DNA of 5,536 nt from an uncultured beta proteobacterium (lineage in GTDB: Bacteria > Pseudomonadota > Gammaproteobacteria > Burkholderiales > Burkholderiaceae_C). The stretch is from contig CAILKA010000204.1 of NCBI GenBank assembly GCA_903834645.1, positions 1 to 5,536 of the forward strand. Reading direction: 5' to 3'. This document shows positions 1 through 5,460 of the stretch, piece after piece; position 1 is the stretch's first letter; every line of letters starts with the position of its first letter. The notes beneath the pieces were generated by a model. It was not told the origin of the DNA and did no database searches. It worked only from the letters and a program-made list of their open reading frames with translations. The translations under genes were made by a program, and so were the position numbers.

Positions 1-394
1 GCGCCGATTCGCGGATGGCGCGGCGCTCGACCTGGGTCGAGCCGCAGGGCACGCAGATGATGATGCGCGGGCTGGGCCGCATCATCGAACGCGGGTGCAC
101 CATCTTGATGAACTGCTTGAGCATCTGCTCGGTGACGGTGAAGTCGGCGATCACGCCGTCCTTCATGGGCCGGATGGCCTCGATGTTGCCGGGCACCTTG
201 CCGAGCATCGCCTTGGCCTGCTTGCCCACGGCCTGGATCGTCTTCTTGCCCTGAGGGCCGCCCTCGTGGCGGATCGCCACCACCGACGGCTCGTCGAGCA
301 CGACGCCCTTGCCACGCACGTAGATCAGCGTGTTGGCGGTGCCCAGGTCGATCGCGAGATCGGTGGAGAAGTAGCTGCGCAGGAAGCCGAACAT
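1..394 (-). CDS. mreB: Rod shape-determining protein MreB, N-terminal part (cut by window edge)
   Basis: MreB is the bacterial actin homologue. It polymerises with ATP into membrane-attached filaments that guide the elongasome (MreCD, RodA, PBP2) during lateral wall synthesis. The first 131 codons are visible, out of about 347 in the family. The protein opens MFGFLRSYFSTDLAIDLGT; the first ~9 residues fit the amphipathic membrane-binding helix of Gram-negative MreB. The phosphate-1 nucleotide loop IDLGTANTLIYV lies at residues 15-26. Further conserved stretches are EAIRPMKDGVIADF in the middle and RPSPRIIICVPCGSTQVERR near the window edge. The ATG at 394 is chosen because it gives the canonical N terminus, although no good Shine-Dalgarno precedes it (only GGAA one base from the start). 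It is divergent from gatC. In related bacteria mreC, mreD, mrdA (PBP2) and rodA usually follow; that part is outside the window. Identification is secure. Confidence 0.97.
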   Translation of the reverse strand, partial: MFGFLRSYFSTDLAIDLGTANTLIYVRGKGVVLDEPSVVAIRHEGGPQGKKTIQAVGKQAKAMLGKVPGNIEAIRPMKDGVIADFTVTEQMLKQFIKMVHPRSMMRPSPRIIICVPCGSTQVERRAIRESA

Positions 395-487
395 GTTCCG
401 GGGTGCGGGCGGGGCGGGCCGCCGCGGATGCGTTGGGGCCGTGGAAGGTGGGGCGCCGGGAGGGTGAATCCCGCGGGCCACGGGCTC

Positions 488-507
488 GTCGGCTGCAGGA
501 AGCCGGC
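488..507. other. Short inverted repeat (possible hairpin) in the mreB leader region
   Basis: GTCGGCT (488-494) can pair with AGCCGGC (501-507) through one G-U pair, with a 6-nt loop. No T-run follows, so it is not an intrinsic terminator. If mreB is transcribed from the AT-rich patch near 545, this stem would lie in its 5' leader. Such stems are common by chance at this GC content, so no function is claimed. Confidence 0.2.
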
Positions 508-540
508 AAGCCCAAGCGGGCCGATCTCGGTCAAGCCAGG

Positions 541-549
541 GATAATAAC
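541..549. promoter_or_regulatory. AT-rich patch, candidate -10 element(s) for gatC and/or mreB
   Basis: The bases GATAATAAC form the only AT-rich run between mreB and gatC. On the plus strand GATAAT (541-546) matches the sigma-70 -10 consensus at 5 of 6 positions and would give a gatC leader of about 80 nt. On the minus strand TATTAT (547-542) also matches 5 of 6 and would give an mreB leader of about 140 nt. No convincing -35 hexamer lies 16-18 bp upstream in either direction, so this is a candidate only. Confidence 0.3.
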
Positions 550-635
550 CGACCCACACCCCTGTGCAGGCCGTTCCGCCCAGGCGAGCCGGCCCATGCA
601 GCCCCCCTTGCGACGCAGCCCCTTTCGCGACCCCG

Positions 636-935
636 ATGGCCCTCACCCTCCCTGACGTGCAGCGCATCGCCGAGCTCGCCCGCCTCGAGCTCGACGAGGC
701 CGAGCGCGCGGCCGCGCTCGAGCAGCTCAACGGCTTCTTCGAGATCGTCGAGCGCATGCGCGCGGTCGACACGAGCGGCGTGGAGCCCCTCTACACCCCG
801 CTGGCGGCGGTGCGGCCCGTGCAGCTGCGCCTGCGCGTGGACGCCGTGACGGAAACCGACGCGCGCGAGGCCAACCAGCGCAGCGCCCCGGCGGTGCAGG
901 ACGGGCTGTACCTGGTGCCGCGGGTGATCGAATGA
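636..935 (+). CDS. gatC: Asp-tRNA(Asn)/Glu-tRNA(Gln) amidotransferase subunit C
   Basis: GatC is the small non-catalytic subunit that wraps around the GatA-GatB interface and stabilises the cytosolic GatCAB complex. The product is 99 residues, normal for the family (about 95-100). Visible family features are the N-terminal helix MALTLPDVQRIAELARLEL (residues 1-19), the linker DTSGVEPLYTP (45-55) and the C-terminal APAVQDGLYLVPRVIE (84-99). The ATG at 636 is preferred over the in-frame GTG at 564 because it gives the canonical N terminus. The Shine-Dalgarno before it is poor, so initiation may rely on an unstructured or unusual leader. It is the first gene of the gatCAB operon; its TGA overlaps the gatA ATG (ATGA, 932-935), suggesting translational coupling and matched subunit amounts. 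Identification is secure; the exact start is fairly sure. Confidence 0.96.
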   Translation: MALTLPDVQRIAELARLELDEAERAAALEQLNGFFEIVERMRAVDTSGVEPLYTPLAAVRPVQLRLRVDAVTETDAREANQRSAPAVQDGLYLVPRVIE

Positions 936-2446
936 CGGCCCCGCTGCACGAAGCCGGCGTGGCCGAGCTCGCAAGCGGCCTGGCGCAGGGCCGCTGCTCG
1001 GCAGTGGAGCTGGCCGGCGAGCTGCTCGCGCGCGCGCAGGCCGACGCCGGCCTGGGCGCCTTCCTGAGCATCGACCGCGAGGTCACGCTCGCGCAGGCCC
1101 GCGCGGCCGACGCGCGGCGCGCGCAGGGCCTGGCCGGGGCGCTCACTGGCGTGCCCGTGGCGCACAAGGACATCTTCGTCACGCGCGAGCTGCCCTCCAC
1201 CGCCGGCTCGCGCATGCTGGCCGACTACCGCAGCCCCTACGACGCGACGGTGGTGGCCCGCCTGGGCGCAGGCGAGCCCGGTGGGGCGCCGGGCGCGGGC
1301 ATGGTGATGCTGGGCAAGCTCAACTGCGACGAGTTCGCGATGGGCTCGTCCAACGAGAACTCCGCCTTCGGCGCGGTGCGCAACCCCTGGAGCCGCGACC
1401 GCGTGGCAGGCGGCTCCTCCGGCGGCTCGGCCGCCGCGGTGGCGGCCCGGCTCGTACCGGCGGCCACCGGCACCGACACCGGCGGCTCGATCCGCCAGCC
1501 GGCGGCCTTTTGCGGCATCACCGGCATCAAGCCCACCTACGGCGTGTGCTCGCGCTACGGGATGATCGCCTTCGCCTCGAGCCTGGACCAGGCCGGCCCG
1601 ATGGCGCGCTCGGCCGAGGACTGCGCGTGGCTGCTGTCGGCCATGGGCGGCTTCGACCCGCGCGACGCCACGAGCGTGGAGCAGCCGAGCGTGGACTACG
1701 TGGCGCAGCTGCACACCCCGCGCGAAGGCGCCGGTGCGGGCCGCCCGCTGGCGGGGCTGCGCATCGGGCTGCCGCGCGAATTCTTCCCCGCAGGCCTGTC
1801 GCAGGACGTGGCGCACGCCGTGCGCGCCGCGCTGGCCGAGCTCGAGCGCCTGGGCGCCACGCTCGTGGACGTGAGCCTGCCGCGCACCGAGCTGTCGATT
1901 CCCGTCTACTACATCATCGCCCCGGCCGAGGCGAGCTCGAACCTCTCGCGCTTCGACGGCGTGAAGTTCGGCCACCGCGCCGCGCACCACGGCGACCTCG
2001 CCGACATGTACCGCAAGACGCGCGCCGAGGGCTTCGGCGCGGAGGTCAAGCGCCGCATCATGATCGGCACCTACGTGCTCAGCCACGGCTACTACGACGC
2101 CTACTACCTGCAAGCGCAGAAGTTGCGCCGCATGATCGCCGACGACTTCCAGGCCTGCTTCGGGCAGTGCGACGTGATCGCCGGCCCGGTGGCGCCCACC
2201 GTCGCGTGGGAGCTCGGGGCGCAGGCGCACGACCCGATCGCCAGCTACCTGGCCGACATCTTCACGCTGCCGGCGAGCCTGGCCGGGCTGCCCGGCATGA
2301 GCGTGCCCGCGGGCTTCGGCACGCAAGGCCTGCCCGTGGGGTTGCAGCTCGTGGGCAACTACTTCCGCGAGGGCGAGCTGCTGCACACCGCGCACGCGCT
2401 GCAGCAGGCCACCGACTTCCACCTGCGCCGCCCCCCCGGGGCCTGA
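932..2446 (+). CDS. gatA: Asp-tRNA(Asn)/Glu-tRNA(Gln) amidotransferase subunit A (glutaminase)
   Basis: GatA is the amidase-signature subunit that hydrolyses glutamine and passes ammonia through a channel to GatB, which transfers it to the activated aspartyl or glutamyl group on tRNA. The product has 504 residues. The Ser-cisSer-Lys triad is intact by motif: Lys79 in PVAHKD, Ser162 in the loop GGSSGGSAAAV (160-170), and nucleophile Ser186 in TDTGGSIRQP (181-190). The conserved GYYDAYYLQAQKLR lies at 387-399 and PVGLQLVG at 468-475. The spacing from Lys79 to Ser162 is about 8 residues longer than in Staphylococcus aureus GatA (Lys79, Ser154, Ser178). The cause is a Gly/Ala/Pro-rich insert around 112-124, probably a surface loop. 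The start overlaps the gatC stop. The C terminus holds a C7 run (2431-2437), discussed separately. The gene looks complete and functional. Confidence 0.98.
   Translation: MTAPLHEAGVAELASGLAQGRCSAVELAGELLARAQADAGLGAFLSIDREVTLAQARAADARRAQGLAGALTGVPVAHKDIFVTRELPSTAGSRMLADYRSPYDATVVARLGAGEPGGAPGAGMVMLGKLNCDEFAMGSSNENSAFGAVRNPWSRDRVAGGSSGGSAAAVAARLVPAATGTDTGGSIRQPAAFCGITGIKPTYGVCSRYGMIAFASSLDQAGPMARSAEDCAWLLSAMGGFDPRDATSVEQPSVDYVAQLHTPREGAGAGRPLAGLRIGLPREFFPAGLSQDVAHAVRAALAELERLGATLVDVSLPRTELSIPVYYIIAPAEASSNLSRFDGVKFGHRAAHHGDLADMYRKTRAEGFGAEVKRRIMIGTYVLSHGYYDAYYLQAQKLRRMIADDFQACFGQCDVIAGPVAPTVAWELGAQAHDPIASYLADIFTLPASLAGLPGMSVPAGFGTQGLPVGLQLVGNYFREGELLHTAHALQQATDFHLRRPPGA
2431..2437 (+). other. 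C7 run near the gatA stop, phased as a -1 slippery heptamer
   Basis: Seven C residues are followed by four G residues, four codons from the gatA stop. In the gatA frame they read C CCC CCC, the X XXY YYZ phasing of -1 slippery sites. A -1 shift would replace the last residues GA with the 13-residue tail RGLSGASPAEHPP and stop at 2478, overlapping the gatB ATG as ATGA. The zero-frame end (DFHLRRPPGA) resembles usual GatA C termini, so the annotated end is preferred. The run could also be an indel-prone homopolymer. Confidence 0.35.
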
Positions 2447-2474
2447 GCGGCGCATCGCCAGCAGAGCATCCCCC

Positions 2475-3995
2475 ATGAGCCAGGCTCCTCTCGTGCGCGG
2501 CTTCGAGGTCGTGATCGGCCTGGAGACGCACGCGAAACTGTCCACCGCCAGCAAGATCTTCAGCGGTGCCTCCACGCGCTTTGGCGCCGCGCCCAACACC
2601 CAGGCCTGCGCGGTGGACCTCGCGCTGCCCGGAACGCTGCCGGTGCTCAACCGCGGCGCGGTCGAGCGCGCCATCGTCTTCGGCCTGGCCGTGCAGGCCA
2701 CGGTGGCGCCGGTCTCCGTCTTCGCGCGCAAGAACTACTTCTACCCCGACCTGCCCAAGGGCTACCAGATCAGCCAGTACGAGATCCCGGTGGTGCAAGG
2801 CGGCCAGGTGGAGTTCCTGCTCGAGGGGCAGCCGCGGCGCGTGCGCCTGACGCGCGCGCACCTGGAGGAGGATGCGGGCAAGAGCCTGCACGAGGACTAC
2901 CACGGCATGTCGGGCATCGACCTGAACCGGGCCGGTACGCCGCTGCTGGAGATCGTGTCGGAGCCGGACATGCGCTCTTCGGCCGAGGCGGTGGAGTACG
3001 CGCGCGCGCTGCACGCGCTCGTGGTGTGGCTCGGGATCTGCGACGGCAACATGCAGGAAGGGAGCTTTCGCTGCGACGCCAACGTCTCCGTGCGCCGCCC
3101 CGGCGCGCCCTTCGGCACGCGGCGCGAGATCAAGAACCTCAACTCCTTTCGTTTCCTGAAGGAGGCCATCGACTTCGAGGTGCAGTGGCAGATCGACCGC
3201 CTCGAAGACGGCCTGTCCATCGCGCAGGCCACCGTGCTCTTCGACCCCGACAGCGGCGAGACGCGCACCATGCGCACCAAGGAAGACGCGCACGACTACC
3301 GCTACTTCCCCGACCCCGACCTGCCCCCGCTCGTCATCGGCCCGCAATGGGTGGCGCGCGTGCGCCAGGCCATGCCCGAACTGCCCGCGGCGATGGCCGA
3401 GCGCTTCCAGCGCGACGACGGCCTGCCGGCCTACGACGCAGCGATGATGACGCAGAGCCTGCCCTTTGCGCGCTACTACGAGGCCTTGCGCGACGCCTGC
3501 CTGGCGCTGCCGGGGGGCGCGCGCGAGGCGGCCGCCTGGGCCAAGCTCGCGGCCAACTGGCTGATGGGTGAAGTGGCCAAGCGGCTGAACGCGCAAGGGC
3601 TCTCGATCGAGACCTGCCCCGTGCCGGCCACGGTTCTGGCAGCGCTCATCGGGCGCGTGGCCGACGGCACCGTGTCCAACAGCGGCGCGCGCCAGGTCTT
3701 CGAGGCGCTGTGGACGGCGGGCGACGAGGGGGCCCAGGAAGGAGCCGCCCCCGCGGGCGCACGGGTCGATCGCCTGATCGAGCAGATGGGGCTGCGCCAG
3801 ATGAGCGACGCGGGCGCCCTCGAGGCGCTGGTGGACCAGGTGCTGGCCGCCCACCCGAAGTCGGTCGAGGAGTTCAAGGCGGGCAAGGACAAGGCCTTCA
3901 ACGCCCTCGTCGGGCAGGTGATGAAGGCGAGCCAGGGCAAGGCCAATCCGGCCCAGGCGGGCGAGATCCTGCGCCGACGGCTGGCGCAGCCCTAG
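2475..3995 (+). CDS. gatB: Asp-tRNA(Asn)/Glu-tRNA(Gln) amidotransferase subunit B
   Basis: GatB binds the misacylated tRNA, phosphorylates its aspartyl or glutamyl carboxylate with ATP, and completes transamidation with ammonia from GatA. The product has 506 residues, slightly longer than the usual ~480-490. The N-terminal cradle shows FEVVIGLETHAKLST (10-24), whose Glu17 and His19 belong to the conserved metal/active-site region. The family signature GIDLNRAGTPLLEIV spans 147-161, followed by EGSFRCDANVSVR (195-207) and REIKNLNSF (217-225). The C-terminal YqeY-like helical domain, which contacts tRNA, runs from about 360 to 506 and includes GTVSNSGARQVFEALW. An Ala/Gly/Glu-rich stretch at about 416-430 looks like a longer loop than usual. 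The ATG lies 28 bp after gatA with only a weak AGAG (2463-2466) upstream, so coupling to gatA is likely. In betaproteobacteria, which usually encode GlnRS, the main job is probably Asn-tRNA formation (inference). Confidence 0.98.
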   Translation: MSQAPLVRGFEVVIGLETHAKLSTASKIFSGASTRFGAAPNTQACAVDLALPGTLPVLNRGAVERAIVFGLAVQATVAPVSVFARKNYFYPDLPKGYQISQYEIPVVQGGQVEFLLEGQPRRVRLTRAHLEEDAGKSLHEDYHGMSGIDLNRAGTPLLEIVSEPDMRSSAEAVEYARALHALVVWLGICDGNMQEGSFRCDANVSVRRPGAPFGTRREIKNLNSFRFLKEAIDFEVQWQIDRLEDGLSIAQATVLFDPDSGETRTMRTKEDAHDYRYFPDPDLPPLVIGPQWVARVRQAMPELPAAMAERFQRDDGLPAYDAAMMTQSLPFARYYEALRDACLALPGGAREAAAWAKLAANWLMGEVAKRLNAQGLSIETCPVPATVLAALIGRVADGTVSNSGARQVFEALWTAGDEGAQEGAAPAGARVDRLIEQMGLRQMSDAGALEALVDQVLAAHPKSVEEFKAGKDKAFNALVGQVMKASQGKANPAQAGEILRRRLAQP

Positions 3996-4014
3996 CCGGC
4001 CGGGCGCGGGCGGT
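3996..4014. other. 19-bp convergent junction without visible terminator
   Basis: The gatB stop (TAG, 3993-3995) and the stop of the leftward DUF4124 gene (4017-4015) face each other across 19 bp of nearly pure G/C. I see no stem followed by a T-run on either strand. Transcripts from both sides probably end inside or beyond the opposing gene, or depend on Rho. Confidence 0.6.
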
Positions 4015-4767
4015 TCAGGGCTTGCGCGCGGGCGCCGGAGCTGCCGCGGGCACGGCCGCCGGGCTCGAGGCCGCAGCCGGCGTGGCGCGCACGCTGGTGA
4101 TCGACCCCAGCGAGCCCGGAGGCGCACCCGCCCAGAGCTGCTTGAGCCGATCGAGCTCGATGTCGTAGAGCCGGTTGATGCGGTCGAGCTCGGCGCGCTG
4201 GTTCTGCGCCACCGAGCGCTGCGCGGCCATCGCGGTCTCCACCGCCTCGATGCTCTGCTGCAGCTTGGGCGGCTGCGCACGGCCGCGGTAGAACTCGGCC
4301 TCCTGCGCGTACTGCTTGCGCTCCTGGGCCAGGCCAGCGAGCCGCTGGTCGGTGGCCGCCATCGCCGTGCGCGCCACGTCCAGCGCCGCCACGCGCGCGC
4401 GCTGGTGATCCTCGGGCGCCTTGTAGCGCTGCAGCAGGGTGCGGTCCTGGCGCACGGCGTCGGCCTGAAGCGCCCGGGCCTCGGCGGCCCGGCGATCGCG
4501 CAATTCCTGCTCGGCACGCTCCTCGGGCGTGGGGGCGGGAGGCACCGTGCGCCGCAGGGAGCCGTCTCGGTTGAGCTGCTTTTGCTCGCGCGCCACGCAC
4601 TCGGCGATGGGGCGGTCAGAGGTGATGCGCCGGCCCTTGTCGTCCTCGCAGGTGTAGATCGCGGCGCCCTGGGCATGGGCAACCGGCAGGCCCGCCGCCG
4701 CGCAGACCAGGAGGGCCGCTGACACCGCGCCGCGGGTGCCTCTCCACGTGACTGATGGGCTTCTCAT
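4015..4767 (-). CDS. Exported DUF4124 domain protein with coiled-coil region, function unknown
   Basis: This 250-residue protein has no known function. Residues 1-32 look like a Sec signal peptide: Arg residues at 2, 9 and 12, a hydrophobic core at about 14-29, and AHA before Gln33 as a signal peptidase I site. Cys22 sits in LLVC without Gly/Ala/Ser at -1, so a lipoprotein is unlikely. A short DUF4124-type module follows at 37-57 (IYTCEDDKGRRITSDRPI, then AEC). Its Cys40 and Cys57 could form a periplasmic disulfide. Residues about 80-212 are charged, Ala/Gln/Arg/Glu-rich and probably helical or coiled-coil; the C-terminal ~25 residues are Ala/Pro-rich. The ATG overlaps the pyrE stop as ATGA and has GGAG (4776-4773) five bases upstream. 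It is co-transcribed with pyrE, though no link to pyrimidine synthesis is evident. The DUF4124 assignment is from memory of the family pattern. Confidence 0.85.
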   Translation of the reverse strand: MRSPSVTWRGTRGAVSAALLVCAAAGLPVAHAQGAAIYTCEDDKGRRITSDRPIAECVAREQKQLNRDGSLRRTVPPAPTPEERAEQELRDRRAAEARALQADAVRQDRTLLQRYKAPEDHQRARVAALDVARTAMAATDQRLAGLAQERKQYAQEAEFYRGRAQPPKLQQSIEAVETAMAAQRSVAQNQRAELDRINRLYDIELDRLKQLWAGAPPGSLGSITSVRATPAAASSPAAVPAAAPAPARKP

Positions 4768-5447
4768 GCGTTCTCCACTCCGTAGCGTGCCCGGTAGGCC
4801 TGCACCGCCTGTGCGTGCTGGCGCGGGCCTGCATCGTCGGTGGTGGCCAGGAAGCGCAGCAGGTCGTCGAGCGTGGCGATGGCCGACACCCACAGGCCGA
4901 GCTGCCCGCTGACCTGCTGCACCGCCGACCACGGCGCATCCACGCCGCCCTCGGTGGCGCGCTCCTGGCGGTCCAGCGCGATCGCCACGCCCACCGGTGT
5001 GGCGCCGGCTGCGCGGATGAGGCCGATCGATTCGCGCACCGAGGTGCCTGCGGAGATCACGTCGTCGATGATGAGCACGCGCCCGGCCACGGGCGCGCCC
5101 ACGAGCACCCCGCCCTCGCCGTGATCCTTGGCTTCCTTGCGGTTGTAGGCATAGGGCACGTTGCGGCCCAGCCGTGCGAGCTCGATGGCCACCGCCGCGG
5201 CCAGCGGGATGCCCTTGTAGGCCGGGCCGAAGAGCATGTCGAACTCCTGGCCCGACTGCAGCAGCCGGCGTGCATAGAATCCGGCGAGTCGTCCGAGCTT
5301 GTCGCCGTCGTCGAAGAGCCCGGCGTTGAAGAAGTAAGGCGACAGCCTGCCGGCCTTGGTCCGGAACTCCCCGAAGCGCAGCACCCCTGCGCGCACGCAA
5401 AAGGCCACGAACTCCTGCGCCAGCAAGTCGGCCGGCCCTGCACTCAC
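4764..5447 (-). CDS. pyrE: Orotate phosphoribosyltransferase
   Basis: PyrE catalyses orotate + PRPP to orotidine 5'-monophosphate + diphosphate, the fifth step of de novo pyrimidine synthesis, as a cytosolic dimer. The product has 227 residues; the family is typically 210-230. Visible features are FGEFRTKAGRLSPYFFN (25-41, orotate-binding region), LFGPAYKGI (72-80), the flexible catalytic loop YNRKEAKDHGEGG (101-113) and the PRPP-binding motif VLIIDDVISAGTS (124-136) with paired Asp128 and Asp129. The start is GTG at 5447, preceded at 7 bases by AGGGAG (5460-5455), and gives an N terminus (MSAGPADLLAQEF) typical of Burkholderiales PyrE. It is first in a two-gene unit with the DUF4124 gene. 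Only 12 bp separate its start from the divergent exonuclease gene, so its promoter probably lies inside that coding region. No attenuator-like hairpin with a T-run is visible in the short leader seen here. Confidence 0.98.
   Translation of the reverse strand: MSAGPADLLAQEFVAFCVRAGVLRFGEFRTKAGRLSPYFFNAGLFDDGDKLGRLAGFYARRLLQSGQEFDMLFGPAYKGIPLAAAVAIELARLGRNVPYAYNRKEAKDHGEGGVLVGAPVAGRVLIIDDVISAGTSVRESIGLIRAAGATPVGVAIALDRQERATEGGVDAPWSAVQQVSGQLGLWVSAIATLDDLLRFLATTDDAGPRQHAQAVQAYRARYGVENA
4773..4776 (-). promoter_or_regulatory. Ribosome-binding site of the DUF4124 gene, inside the pyrE 3' end
   Basis: On the minus strand GGAG (4776-4773) lies five bases before the ATG at 4767, within the last codons of pyrE; a second GGAG sits at 4781-4778. 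It supports this start and translational coupling through the ATGA overlap. Confidence 0.65.
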
Positions 5448-5448
5448 C

Positions 5449-5454
5449 GAAGGA
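5449..5454 (+). promoter_or_regulatory. Ribosome-binding site of the exodeoxyribonuclease III gene
   Basis: GAAGGA on the plus strand ends five bases before the TTG at 5460. It is the main reason for choosing this non-ATG start. It falls within the 12-bp gap between the two divergent starts, next to the pyrE ribosome-binding site on the other strand. Confidence 0.7.
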
Positions 5455-5460
5455 CTCCCT
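5455..5460 (-). promoter_or_regulatory. Ribosome-binding site of pyrE
   Basis: AGGGAG on the minus strand (AAGGGAG if 5461 is included) lies seven bases before the GTG at 5447, a good Shine-Dalgarno that supports the GTG start. It overlaps, on the opposite strand, the first base of the TTG start of the exonuclease gene. Confidence 0.75.

Larger units (their letters stand above)
395..635. promoter_or_regulatory. Divergent intergenic region between mreB and gatC
   Basis: These 241 bp separate two divergent start codons and must carry promoters for mreB (leftward) and gatCAB (rightward) unless transcription starts further upstream. The region is GC-rich apart from a patch around 541-549. No gene is supported. 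The gatC frame can be opened back to a GTG at 564, but the added residues are Pro/Cys/Ala-rich and do not look like GatC. The half nearest mreB is strikingly G-rich on the plus strand, so the mreB leader is C-rich and lacks a clear ribosome-binding site. Short inverted repeats are present but none is followed by a T-run. Confidence 0.6.

Noticed and set aside
439..483. Nested inverted repeats (439-444/478-483 and 457-461/469-473) suggesting a leader structure or riboswitch upstream of mreB
   Set aside because: The arms are only 5-6 bp and asymmetric, and there is no T-run or known riboswitch core. Such pairings are common by chance at about 70% GC.
564..635. 24-residue N-terminal extension of GatC from GTG at 564
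   Set aside because: The added residues are Pro/Cys/Ala-rich and unlike GatC N termini. The ATG at 636 gives the canonical start and the normal length of 99.
95..655. Plus-strand frame of 186 codons over mreB and the intergenic region
   Set aside because: It is antisense to the conserved mreB coding sequence, and the intergenic part is low-complexity with no family resemblance.
791..2731. Long minus-strand open frame of 646 codons opposite gatA
   Set aside because: It lies antisense to gatA with conserved catalytic motifs on the plus strand. The predicted product is Arg/Ala/Gly/His-rich without domain signatures. Long antisense frames are expected in DNA with G/C-biased third positions.
2262..4682. 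Long minus-strand open frame of 806 codons across gatB and the DUF4124 gene
   Set aside because: It is antisense to gatB and out of frame with the DUF4124 gene. Its composition is low-complexity Arg/Ala/His/Pro with no recognisable motif, so it is a GC-bias shadow.
4768..5400. Upstream in-frame extension of the DUF4124 protein giving 461 residues
   Set aside because: The extension overlaps pyrE in another frame and would bury the clear signal peptide starting at 4767.
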